A DNA stretch of 64,000 bases from Luzula sylvatica (taxonomy: Eukaryota > Streptophyta > Magnoliopsida > Poales > Juncaceae): contig OX326959.1 in the NCBI GenBank assembly GCA_946800325.1, forward strand, positions 35,578,908-35,642,907, read 5' to 3'. Positions within the stretch are counted from its first letter, which is position 1, and every line of letters starts with the position of its first letter. Positions 24,177 through 36,176 of the stretch are shown here, piece by piece. A program made the translations under genes and the position numbers. The notes beneath the pieces are model-generated. The model had not been told where the DNA came from, did no database searches, and worked only from the letters and a program-made list of their open reading frames with translations.

Positions 24177-26750
24177 CTTCAATTACGGAGTATTTTGAGT
24201 ACGATATGAAAATTTAGTATTTTGCATGTGTTACACTAAAATTTTAATATTTTTTTAAAAAATATCTTAATTGAATTTCTTGAAGGTGTTAGACTTCAAT
24301 TTTTGCATTTTTAAGAAATTTTTGAAAAAATTGAAATTTGTGTGTGTTAGTCTTCAATTACGGAGTATTTTGGGTACGACATGAAAATTAAGTATTTTGA
24401 ATGTGTCACACTTCAATTTTAAAAAAAATTAAAAAAATATATTAATTGAATTTTTTGATGGAGTTACACTTCATTTTTTTTCATTTTTAAGAAATTTTTA
24501 AAAAAATTGAAATTTGTGTGTGTTAGTCTTCAATTACGGAGTATTTTGAGTACGATATGAAAATTGAGTATTTTGCATGTGTTACACTACAATTTTAACA
24601 CTTTTTAAAAAAATATCTTAATTCAATTTTTTGAAGGTGTTGGACTTCTCTTTTTGAATTTTTAAGAGGTTTTTGAAAAAATTGAAATTTGTGTGTGTTA
24701 GTCTTCAATTACGGAGTATTTTACGTACGACACGAAAATTGTTTATTTGGCTTGTGTTACACTTCAATTTTAACATTTTTTTAAAATATATTAATTAAAT
24801 TTTTTGAATGTGTTGGACTTCTGTTTTTGCATTTTTAAGAAATTTTTAAAAAAATTGAAATTTGTTCGTGTTAGTCTTCAATTACGGAGTATGTTGAGTA
24901 CGACATGAAAATTGAGTATTTGGCTAGTGTTACACTGTAATTTTAACTTTTTTTCGAAAAAATATCTTAATTTAATTTTTTGAAGGTGTTAGACTTCAAT
25001 TTTTGCATTTTTAAGAAATTTTTAAAAAATTGAAATTTGTGTGTGTTAGTCTTCAATTACGGAGTATTTTGAGTACGACATAAAAATTGAGTATTTTGCT
25101 TGTTTTATACTTCAATTTTGACATATTTTAAAAAATATCTTAATTAAATTTTTGGAAGGTGTTAGACTTCTTTCTTTGCATTTTTAAGAAAATTTGAAAA
25201 AATTGAAATTTGTGTGTGTTAGTCTTCAATTACGTAGTATTTTGACTACGATATGAAAATTGAGTATTTTGCATGTGTTACACTAAAATTTTAAAAAAAT
25301 TTTAAAAAATATCTTAATTGAATTTTTTGAAGGTGTTAGACTTCTGTTTTTGAATTTTTAAGAGATTTTAGAAAAAATTGAAATTTGTGTGTGTTATTCT
25401 TCAATTACGGAGTATTTTGAGTACGACATGAAAATTGAGTATTTGGCTTGTGTTACACTGCAATTTTAACTTTTTTTCAAAAAAATTTCTTAATTTAATT
25501 TTTCGAAGGTGTTAGACTTCAATTTTTGCATTTTTAAGAAATTTTTAAAAAATTGAAATGTGTGTGTGTTAGTCTTCAATTACGGAGTATTTTGAGTACG
25601 ACATAAAAATTGAGTATTTAGCTTGTTTTATACTTCAATTTTAACATATTTTAAAAAATATCTTAATTAAATTTTTTGAAGGTGTTAGACTTCTGTTATT
25701 GCATTTTTAAGAAAATTTGAAAATAATGAAATTTGTGTGTGTTAGTCTTCAATTACGGTGTATTTTGAGTGCGATATGAAAATTGAGTATTTTACATGTG
25801 TTACACTAAAATTTGAACATTTTTAAAAAAAATATCTTAATTAAATTTTTTGAAGGTGTTAGACTTCTGTTTTTGCATTTTTAAGAAAATTTGAAAAAAA
25901 TTAAATTTGTGTGTGTTAGCCTTCAATTACGGTGTATTTTGAGTTCGATACGAAAATTGAGTATTTTGCATGTGTTAGACAAAAATTTTAAATTAGACTT
26001 CAGTATTTGCATTTTTAAGATATTTTTGAAAAAATTGAAATTTGTGCGTGTTAGTCTTCAATTACGAAGTATTTTGAGTATGACATGAAAATTGAATATT
26101 TTACTTGTTTTATACTTCAATTTTAATATTTTTTTAAAATATATTAATTGAAATTTTTGAAGGTGTTAGACTTCTACTTTTGCATTTTTCAGAAAATTTT
26201 TAAAAAATTGAAATTTGTTCGTGTTAGTCTTCAATTACGGAGTATTTTGAGTACGACATGAAAATTGTATATTTGGCTTGTGTTACACTTAAATTTTAAC
26301 ATTTTTTTCAAAAATATCATAATTGATTTTTTTGAAGGTGTTGGACTAATGTTTTTGCATTTTTAAGAAAATTTGGAAAAAAATTGAAATTTGTGTGTGT
26401 TAGTCTTTAATTACGAAGTATTTCGAGTACGACATAAAAATTGAGTATTTTGCTTGTTTTATACTTCAATTTTAACATATTTAAAAAAATATCTTAATTA
26501 AATTTTTTGAAGGTTTTAGACTTCAGTTTTTGAATTTTTAAGAGATTTTTGAAAAAATTGAAATTTGTGTGTGTTAGTCTTCAATTACGGAGTATTTTGA
26601 GTACGACATGAAAATTGAGTATTTTGCTTGTTTTATACTTCAATTTTAACATATTTAAAAAAATATCTTAATTAATTTTTTTGAAGGTGTTAGATTTCTG
26701 TTTTTGCATTTTAAGAAAATTTGAAAAAATTAATATTTGTGTGTGTTTGT
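24177..26750 (+). repeat. 15-mer HOR, copy 5 (2,574 bp)
   Basis: It has the same 15 types. Unlike copy 2, its counterpart in the first super-unit, it keeps the full CTTCAATTACGG at about 24877, so the super-units are not simple clones at every position. Either the deletion arose later in the first super-unit or conversion occurred. Confidence 0.85.
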
Positions 26751-29324
26751 CTTCAATTACGGAGTATTTTGAGTACGATATGAAAATTTAGTATTTTGCA
26801 TGTGTTACACTAAAATTTTAATATTTTTTTAAAAAATATCTTAATTGAATTTCTTGAAGGTGTTAGACTTCAATTTTTGCATTTTTAAGAAATTTTTGAA
26901 AAAATTGAAATTTGTGTGTGTTAGTCTTCAATTACGGAGTATTTTGGGTACGACATGAAAATTAAGTATTTTGAATGTGTCACACTTCAATTTTAAAAAA
27001 AATTAAAAAAATATATTAATTGAATTTTTTGATGGAGTTACACTTCATTTTTTTTCATTTTTAAGAAATTTTTAAAAAAATTGAAATTTGTGTGTGTTAG
27101 TCTTCAATTACGGAGTATTTTGAGTACGATATGAAAATTGAGTATTTTGCATGTGTTACACTACAATTTTAACATTTTTTAAAAAAATATCTTAATTCAA
27201 TTTTTTGAAGGTGTTGGACTTCTCTTTTTGAATTTTTAAGAGATTTTTGAAAAAATTGAAATTTGTGTGTGTTAGTCTTCAATTACGGAGTATTTTACGT
27301 ACGACATGAAAATTGTTTATTTGGCTTGTGTTACACTTCAATTTTAACATTTTTTTAAAATATATTAATTAAATTTTTTGAATGTGTTGGACTTCTGTTT
27401 TTGCATTTTTAAGAAATTTTTAAAAAAATTGAAATTTGTTCGTGTTAGTCTTCAATTACGGAGTATGTTGAGTACGACATGAAAATTGAGTATTTGGCTA
27501 GTGTTACACTGCAATTTTAACTTTTTTTCGAAAAAATATCTTAATTTAATTTTTTGAAGGTGTTAGACTTCAATTTTTGCATTTTTAAGAAATTTTTAAA
27601 AAATTGAAATTTGTGTGTGTTAGTCTTCAATTACGGAGTATTTTGAGTACGACATAAAAATTGAGTATTTTGCTTGTTTTATACTTCAATTTTGACATAT
27701 TTTAAAAAATATCTTAATTAAATTTTTGGAAGGTGTTAGACTTCTTTCTTTGCATTTTTAAGAAAATTTGAAAAAATTGAAATTTGTGTGTGTTAGTCTT
27801 CAATTACGTAGTATTTTGACTACGATATGAAAATTGAGTATTTTGCATGTGTTACACTAAAATTTTAAAAAATTTAAAAAAATATCTTAATTGAATTTTT
27901 TGAAGGTGTTAGACTTCTGTTTTTGAATTTTTAAGAGATTTTAGAAAAAAATGAAATTTGTGTGTGTTATTCTTCAATTACGGAGTATTTTGAGTACGAC
28001 ATGAAAATTGAGTATTTGGCTTGTGTTACACTGCAATTTTAACTTTTTTTCAAAAAAATTTCTTAATTTAATTTTTCGAAGGTGTTAGACTTCAATTTTT
28101 GCATTTTTAAGAAATTTTTAAAAAATTGAAATGTGTGTGTGTTAGTCTTCAATTACGGAGTATTTTGAGTACGACATAAAAATTGAGTATTTAGCTTGTT
28201 TTATACTTCAATTTTAACATATTTTAAAAAATATCTTAATTAAATTTTTTGAAGGTGTTAGACTTCTGTTATTGCATTTTTAAGAAAATTTGAAAATAAT
28301 GAAATTTGTGTGTGTTAGTCTTCAATTACGGTGTATTTTGAGTGCGATATGAAAATTGAGTATTTTACATGTGTTACACTAAAATTTGAACATTTTTAAA
28401 AAAAATATCTTAATTAAATTTTTTGAAGGTGTTAGACTTCTGTTTTTGCATTTTTAAGAAAATTTGAAAAAAATTAAATTTGTGTGTGTTAGCCTTCAAT
28501 TACGGTGTATTTTGAGTACGATACGAAAATTGAGTAATTTGCATGTGTTAGACAAAAATTTTTAATTAGACTTCAGTATTTGCATTTTTAAGATATTTTT
28601 GAAAAAATTGAAATTTGTGCGTGTTAGTCTTCAATTACGAAGTATTTTGAGTATGACATGAAAATTGAATATTTTACTTGTTTTATACTTCAATTTTAAT
28701 ATTTTTTTAAAATATATTAATTGAAATTTTTGAAGGTGTTAGACTTCTACTTTTGCATTTTTCAGAAAATTTTTAAAAAATTGAAATTTGTTCGTGTCAG
28801 TCTTCAATTACGGAGTATTTTGAGTACGACATGAAAATTGTATATTTGGCTTGTGTTACACTTAAATTTTAACATTTTTTTCAAAAATATCATAATTGAT
28901 TTTTTTGAAGGTGTTGGACTAATGTTTTTGCATTTTTAAGAAAATTTGGAAAAAAATTGAAATTTGTGTGTGTTAGTCTTTAATTACGAAGTATTTCGAG
29001 TACGACATAAAAATTGAGTATTTTGCTTGTTTTATACTTCAATTTTAACATATTTAAAAAAATATCTTAATTAAATTTTTTGAAGGTTTTAGACTTCAGT
29101 TTTTGAATTTTTAAGAGATTTTTGAAAAAATTGAAATTTGTGTGTGTTAGTCTTCAATTACGGAGTATTTTGAGTACGACATGAAAATTGAGTATTTTGC
29201 TTGTTTTATACTTCAATTTTAACATATTTAAAAAAATATCTTAATTAATTTTTTTGAAGGTGTTAGACTTCTGTTTTTGCATTTTTTAGAAAATTTGAAA
29301 AAATTAATATTTGTGTGTGTTTGT
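26751..29324 (+). repeat. 15-mer HOR, copy 6 (2,574 bp)
   Basis: This is the last regular 15-mer. It has more private changes than the others, for example GAGTAATTTGC at about 28534 and ATTTTTAATTAG at about 28559, which also break the 65-codon chance frame present in copies 1-5. Confidence 0.85.
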
Positions 29325-29849
29325 CTACAATTACGGAGTATTTTGAGTACGATATGAAAATTTAGTATTTTGCATGTGTTACACTAAAATTTTAATATTT
29401 TTTTAAAAAATATCTTAATTGAATTTCTTGAAGGTGTTAGACTTCAATTTTTGCATTTTTAAGAAATTTTTGAAAAAATTGAAATTTGTGTGTGTTAGTC
29501 TTCAATTACGGAGTATTTTACGTACGATATGAAAATTGTTTATTTGGCTTGTGTTACACTGATATTTTAACATTTTTTTCAAAAATATCATAATTGATTT
29601 TTTTGAAGGTGTTGGACTAATTTTTTTGCATTTTTAAGAAAATTTGGAAAAAATTGAAATTTGTGTGTGTTAGTCTTCTATTACGGAGTATTTTTTGTAC
29701 GACATGAAAATTGAGTATTTGGAATGTGTTACACTTCAATTTTAACATTTTTTTAAAAAATATCTTAATTGAATTTTTTTAAGGTGTGAGACTTCAGTTT
29801 TAGCATTTTTAAAAAAATTTTAAAAAAATTGAAATTTATGTGTTAAAGT

Positions 29850-29885
29850 CTTCAATTACATAGTATTTTGAGTATTTGTCTTGTG
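29850..29885 (+). repeat. 18-bp deletion between TTGAG direct repeats
   Basis: The TTACATAGTATTTTGAG monomer reads directly into TATTTGTCTTG. Other cassette copies (12303, 21074, 33597 and 36700 regions) have about 18 more bases ending in a second TTGAG. The loss lies exactly between two TTGAG copies, as expected for replication slippage. Confidence 0.75.
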
Positions 29886-31504
29886 TTACACTGCAATTTT
29901 GATATTTTTACAAAAAACTATCTTAATTGTATTTTTTGAAGGTGTTAGACTTCAGTTTTTGCATTTTTAAGAAATTTTTCAAAAACTTTAAATTTGCGTG
30001 TGTTAGTCTTCAATTAAGGAGTATTTTGGGTACGACATGAAAATTAAGTATTTTGAATGTGTCACACTTCAATTTTAAAAAAAATTAAAAAAATATATTA
30101 ATTGAATTTTTTGATAGAGTTACACTTCATTTTTTTTCATTTTTAAGAAATTTTTAAAAAAATTGAAATTTGTATGTGTTAGTCTTCAATTACGGAATAT
30201 TTTGAGTACGATATGAAAATTGAGTATTTTGCATGTGTTACACTACAATTTTAACATTTTTTAAAAAAAATATCTTAATTCAATTTTTTGAAGGTGTTGG
30301 ACTTCTGTTTTTGAATTTTTAAGAGATTTTTGAAAAAATTGAAATTTGTGTGTGTTAGTCTTCAATTACGGAGTATTTTACGTACAACATGAAAATTGTT
30401 TATTTGGCTTGTGTTACACTTCAATTTTAACATTTTTTTAAAATATATTAATTGAATTTTTTGAATGTGTTGGACTTCTGTTTTTGCATTTTTAAGAAAT
30501 TTTTAAAAAAATTGAAATTTGTTCGTGTTAGTCTTCAATTACGGAGTATGTTGAGTACGACATGAAAATTGAGTATTTGGCTAGTGTTACACTGCAATTT
30601 TAACTTTTTTTCGAAAAAATATCTTAATTTAATTTTTTGAAGGTGTTAGACTTCAATTTTTGCATTTTTAAGAAATTTTTAAAAAATTGAAATTTGTGTG
30701 TGTTAGTCTTCAATTACGGAGTATTTTGAGTACGACATAAAAATTGAGTATTTTGATTGTTTTATACTTCAATTTTGACATATTTAAAAAAATATCTTAA
30801 TTAAATTTTTGGAAGGTGTTAGACTTCTTTCTTTGCATTTTTAAGAAAATTTGAAAAAATTGAAATTTGTGTGTGTTAGTCTTCAATTACGTAGTATTTT
30901 GACTACGATATGAAAATTGAGTATTTTGCATGTGTTACACTAAAATTTTAAAAATTTTTTAAAAAATATCTTAATAGAATTTTTTGAAGGTGTTAGACTT
31001 CTGTTTTTGAATTTTTAAGAGATTTTAGAAAAAATTGAAATTTGTGTGTGTTATTCTTCAATTACGGAGTATTTTGAGTACGACATGAAAATTGAGTATT
31101 TGGCTTGTGTTACACTGCAATTTTAACTTTTTTTCAAAAAAATTTCTTAATTTAATTTTTCGAAGGTGTTAGACTTCAATTTTTGCATTTTTAAGAAATT
31201 TTGAAAAAATTGAAATGTGTGTGTGTTAGTCTTCAATTACGGAGTATTTTGAGTACGACATAAAAATTGAGTATTTAGCTTGTTTTATACTTCAATTTTA
31301 ACATATTTTAAAAAATATCTTAATTAAATTTTTTGAAGGTGTTAGACTTCTGTTATTGCATTTTTAAGAAAATTTGAAAATAATGAAATTTGTGTGTGTT
31401 AGTCTTCAATTACGATGTATTTTGAGTGCGATATGAAAATTGAGTATTTTACATGTGTTACACTAAAATTTGAACATTTTTAAAAAAAATATCTTAATTA
31501 AATT

Positions 31505-32818
31505 TTTTGAAGGTGTTAGACTTCTGTTTTTGCATTTTTAAGAAAATTTGAAAAAAATTAAATTTGTGTGTGTTAGCCTTCAATTACGGTGTATTTTGAG
31601 TACGCTACGAAAATTGAGTATTTTGCATGTGTTAGACTAAAATTTTAAATTAGACTTCAGTATTAGCATTTTTAAGATATTTTTGAAAAAATTGAAATTT
31701 GTGCGTGTTAGTCTTCAATTACGAAGTATTTTGAGTATGACATGAAAATTGAATATTTTACTTGTTTTATACTTCAATTTTAACATTTTTTTAAAATATA
31801 TTAATTGAAATTTTTTAAGGTGTTAGACTACTACTTTTGCATTTTTCAGAAAATTTTTAAAAAATTGAAATTTGTTCGTGTTAATCTTCAATTACGGAGT
31901 ATTTTGAGTACGACATGAAAATTGTATATTTGGCTTGTGTTACACTTAAATTTTAACATTTTTTTCAAAAATATCATAATTGATTTTTTTGAAGGTGTTG
32001 GACTAATGTTTTTGCATTTTTAAGAAAATTTGGAAAAAAATTGAAATTTGTGTGTGTTAGTCTTTAATTACGGAGTATTTCGAGTACGACATAAAAATTG
32101 AGTATTTTGCTTGTTTTATACTTCAATTTTAACATATTTAAAAAAATATCTTAATTAAATTTTTTGAAGGTGTCAGACTTCTGTTTTTGCATTTTTAAGA
32201 AAATTTGAAAAAAATTAAATTTGTGTGTGTTAGCCTTCAATTACGGTGTATTTTGAGTACGCTACGAAAATTGAGTATTTTGCATGTGTTAGACTAAAAT
32301 TTTAAATTAGACTTCAGTATTAGCATTTTTAAGATATTTTTGAAAAAATTGAAATTTGTGCGTGTTAGTCTTCAATTACGAAGAATTTTGAGTATGACAT
32401 GAAAATTGAATATTTTACTTGTTTTATACTTCAATTTTAACATTTTTTTAAAATATATTAATTGAAATTTTTTAAGGTGTTAGACTTCTACTTTTGCATT
32501 TTTCAGAAAATTTTTAAAAAATTGAAATTTGTTCGTGTTAGTCTTCAATTACGGAGTATTTTGAGTACGACATGAAAATTGTATATTTGGCTTGTGTTAC
32601 ACTTAAATTTTAACATTTTTTTCAAAAATATCATAATTGATTTTTTTGAAGGTGTTGGACTAATGTTTTTGCATTTTTAAGAAAATTTGGAAAAAAATTG
32701 AAATTTGTGTGTGTTAGTCTTTAATTACGGAGTATTTCGAGTACGACATAAAAATTGAGTCTTTTGCTTGTTTTATACTTCAATTTTAACATATTTAAAA
32801 AAATATCTTAATTAAATT
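31505..32818 (+). repeat. Tandem duplication of four monomers (657 bp x 2)
   Basis: Copies are about 31505-32161 and 32162-32818. The TTTGAAAAAAATTAAATTTG landmark is at 31548 and 32205, 657 bp apart. That equals three 174-bp monomers plus the 135-bp short monomer. Both copies share GTACGCTACG and CAGTATTAGCATT, which other HOR copies lack, so the event is local and recent. Confidence 0.85.
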
Positions 32819-33065
32819 TTTTGAAGGTTTTAGACTTCAGTTTTTGAATTTTTAAGAGATTTTTGAAAAAATTGAAATTTGTGTGTGTTAGTCTTCAATT
32901 ACGGAGTATTTTGAGTACGACATGAAAATTGAGTATTTTGCTTGTTTTATACTTCAATTTTAACATATTTAAAAAAATATCTTAATTAATTGTTTTGAAG
33001 ATGTTAGACTTCTGTTTTTGCATTTTTAAGAAAATTTGAAAAAATTGAAATTTGTGTGTGTTTGT

Positions 33066-36000
33066 CTTCAATTACGGAGTATTTTGAGTACGATATGAAA
33101 ATTTAGTATTTTGCATGTGTTACACTAAAATTTTAATATTTTTTTAAAAAATATCTTAATTGAATTTCTTGAAGGTGTTTGTTTGACTTCAATTTTTGCA
33201 TTTTTAAGAAATTTTTGAAAAAATTGAAATTTGTGTGTGTTAGTCTTCAATTACGGAGTATTTTACGTACGATATGAAAATTGTTTATTTGGCTTGTGTT
33301 ACACTGATATTTTAACATTTTTTTCAAAAATATCATAATTGATTTTTTTTTGAAGGTGTTGGACTAATGTTTTTGCATTTTTAAGAAAATTTGGAAAAAA
33401 TTGAAATTTGTGTGTGTTAGTCTTCTATTACGGAGTATTTTTTGTACGACATGAAAATTGAGTATTTGGAATGTGTTACACTTCAATTTTAACATTTTTT
33501 TAAAAAATATCTTAATTGAATTTTTTTAAGGTGTGAGACTTCAGTTTTAGCATTTTTAAAAAAATTTAAAAAAAATTGAAATTTATGTGTTAAAGTCTTC
33601 AATTACATAGTATTTTGAGTAGGACATAAAAATTGAGTATTTGACTTGTGTTACACTGCAATTTTGATATTTTTACAAAAAACTATCTTAATTGTATTTT
33701 TTGAAGGTGTTAGACTTTAGTTTTTGCATTTTTAAGAATTTTTTCAAAAACTTTAAATTTGCGTGTGTTAGTCTTCAATTAAGGAGTATTTTGGGTACGA
33801 CATGAAAATTAAGTATTTTGAATGTGTCACACTTCAATTTTAAAAAAAATTAAAAAAATATATTAATTGAATTTTTTGATGGAGTTACACTTCATTTTTT
33901 TTCATTTTTAAGAAATTTTTAAAAAAATTGAAATTTGTGTGTGTTAGTCTTCAATCACGGAGTATTTTGAGTACGATATGAAAATTGAGTATATTGCATG
34001 TGTTACACTACAATTTTAATATTTTTTTAAAAAAATGTCTTAATTCAATTTTTTGAAGGTGTTGGACTTCTGTTTTTGAATTTTTAAGAGATTTTTGAAA
34101 AAATTGAAATTTGTGTGTGTTAGTCTTCAATTACGGAGTATTTTACGTACGACATGAAAATTGTTTATTTGGCTTGTGTTACACTTCAATTTTAACATTT
34201 TTTTAAAATATATTAATTGAATTTTTTGAATGTGTTGGACTTCTGTTTTTGCATTTTTAAGAAATTTTTAAAAAAATTGAAATTTGTTCGTGCTAGTCTT
34301 CAATTACGGAGTATGTTGAGTACGACATGAAAATTGAGTATTTGGCTAGTGTTACACTGCAATTTTAACTTTTTTTCGAAAAAATATCTTAATTTAATTT
34401 TTTGAAGGTGTTAGACTTCAATTTTTGCATTTTTAAGAAATTTTTAAAAAATTGAAATTTGTGTGTGTTAGTCTTCAATTACGGAGTATTTTGAGTACGA
34501 CATAAAAATTGAGTATTTTGCTTGTTTTATACTTCAATTTTGACATATTTAAAAAAATATCTTAATTAAATTTTTGGAAGGTGTTAGACTTCTTTCTTTG
34601 CATTTTTAAGAAAATTTGAAAAAATTGAAATTTGTGTGTGTTAGTCTTCAATTACGTAGTATTTTGACTACGATATGAAAATTGAGTATTTTGCATGTGT
34701 TACACTAAAATTTTAAAAAAATTTTAAAAAATATCTTAATTGAATTTTTTGAAGGTGTTAGACTTCTGTTTTTGAATTTTTAAGAGATTTTAGAAAAAAT
34801 TGAAATTTGTGTGTGTTATTCTTCAATTACGGAGTATTTTGAGTACGACATGAAAATTGACTATTTGGCTTGTGTTACACTGCAATTTTAACTTTTTTTC
34901 AAAAAAATTTCTTAATTTAATTTTTCGAAGGTGTTAGACTTCAATTTTTGCATTTTTAAGAAATTTTTAAAAAATTGAAATGTGTGTGTGTTAGTCTTCA
35001 ATTACGGAGTATTTTGAGTACGACATAAAAATTGAGTATTTAGCTTGTTTTATACTTCAATTTTAACATATTTTAAAAAATATCTGAATTAAATTTTTTG
35101 AAGGTGTTAGACTACTGTTATTGCATTTTTAAGAAAATTTGAAAATAATGAAATTTGTGTGTGTTAGTCTTCAATTACGGTGTATTTTTTGAGTGCGATA
35201 TGAAAATTGAGTATTTTACATGTGTTACACTAAAATTTGAACATTTTTAAAAAAAATATCTTAATTAAATTTTTTGAAGGTGTTAGACTTCTGTTTTTGC
35301 ATTTTTAAGAAAATTTGAAAAAAATTAAATTTGTGTGTGTTAGCCTTCAATTACGGTGTATTTTGAGTACGATACGAAAATTGAGTATTTTGCATGTGTT
35401 AGACTAAAATTTTAAATTAGACTTCAGTATTTGCATTTTTAAGATATTTTTGAAAAAATTGAAATTTGTGCGTGTTAGTCTTCAATTACGAAGTATTTTG
35501 AGTATGACATGAAAATTGAATATTTTACTTGTTTTATACTTCAATTTTAACATTTTTTTTAAAATATATTAATTGAAATTTTTTAAGGTGTTAGACTTCT
35601 ACTTTTGCATTTTTCAGAAAATTTTTAAAAAATTGAAATTTGTTCGTGTTAGTCTTCAATTACGGAGTATTTTGAGTACGACATGAAAATTGTATATTTG
35701 GCTTGTGTTACACTTAAATTTTAACATTTTTTTCAAAAAGATCATAATTGATTTTTTTGAAGGTGTTGGACTAATGTTTTTGCATTTTTAAGAAAATTTG
35801 GAAAAAAATTGAAATTTGTGTGTGTTAGTCTTTAATTACGGAGTATTTCGAGTACGACAAAAAAATTGAGTATTTTGCTTGTTTTATACTTCAATTTTAA
35901 CATATTTAAAACAATATCTTAATTAAATTTTTTGAAGGTTTTAGACTTCAGTTTTTGAATTTTTAAGAGATTTTTGAAAAAATTGAAATTTGTGTGTGTT

Positions 36001-36176
36001 AGTCTTCAATTACGGAGTATTTTGAGTACGACATGAAAATTGAGTATTTTGCTTGTTTTATACTTCAATTTTAACATATTTAAAAAAATATCTTAATTAA
36101 TTTTTTTGAAGGTGTTAGACTTCTGTTTTTGCATTTTTAAGAAAATTTGAAAAAATTGAAATTTGTGTGTGTTTGT
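33066..36176 (+). repeat. 18-mer HOR, copy 2 (3,111 bp)
   Basis: This is the clean form of the 18-mer: cassette-type monomers, then the fifteen-type series beginning with AATTAAGTATTTTGAATG. The markers at ACGTACGATATG (33265 and 36372) are 3,107 bp apart. Small private insertions are GTGTTTGTTTGACTTC near 33176 and GTATTTTTTGAG near 35182. Confidence 0.83.

Larger units (their letters stand above)
20551..29324 (+). repeat. 8,774-bp super-unit, copy 2
   Basis: This is the same composition as copy 1: cassette 20551-21601, then 15-mers 21602-24176, 24177-26750 and 26751-29324. By eye the two super-units differ at only scattered single bases and run lengths. A third cassette begins at 29325 (ACGTACGAT at 29520, 8,774 bp after 20746), but the order then changes to the 18-mer form. 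Confidence 0.88.
29325..33065 (+). repeat. 18-mer HOR, copy 1, enlarged by a 657-bp duplication (3,741 bp)
   Basis: It starts with the cassette types (GATATG/AATTTAG, ACGTACGATATG, TTTTTTGTACG, TTACATAG, TTAAGGAGTATTTTGGG). The TTAAGGAG monomer then runs straight into AATTAAGTATTTTGAATGTG, without the three monomers that stand between them in the 21-mer. Without the 657-bp duplication its length is 3,084 bp. Confidence 0.8.
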
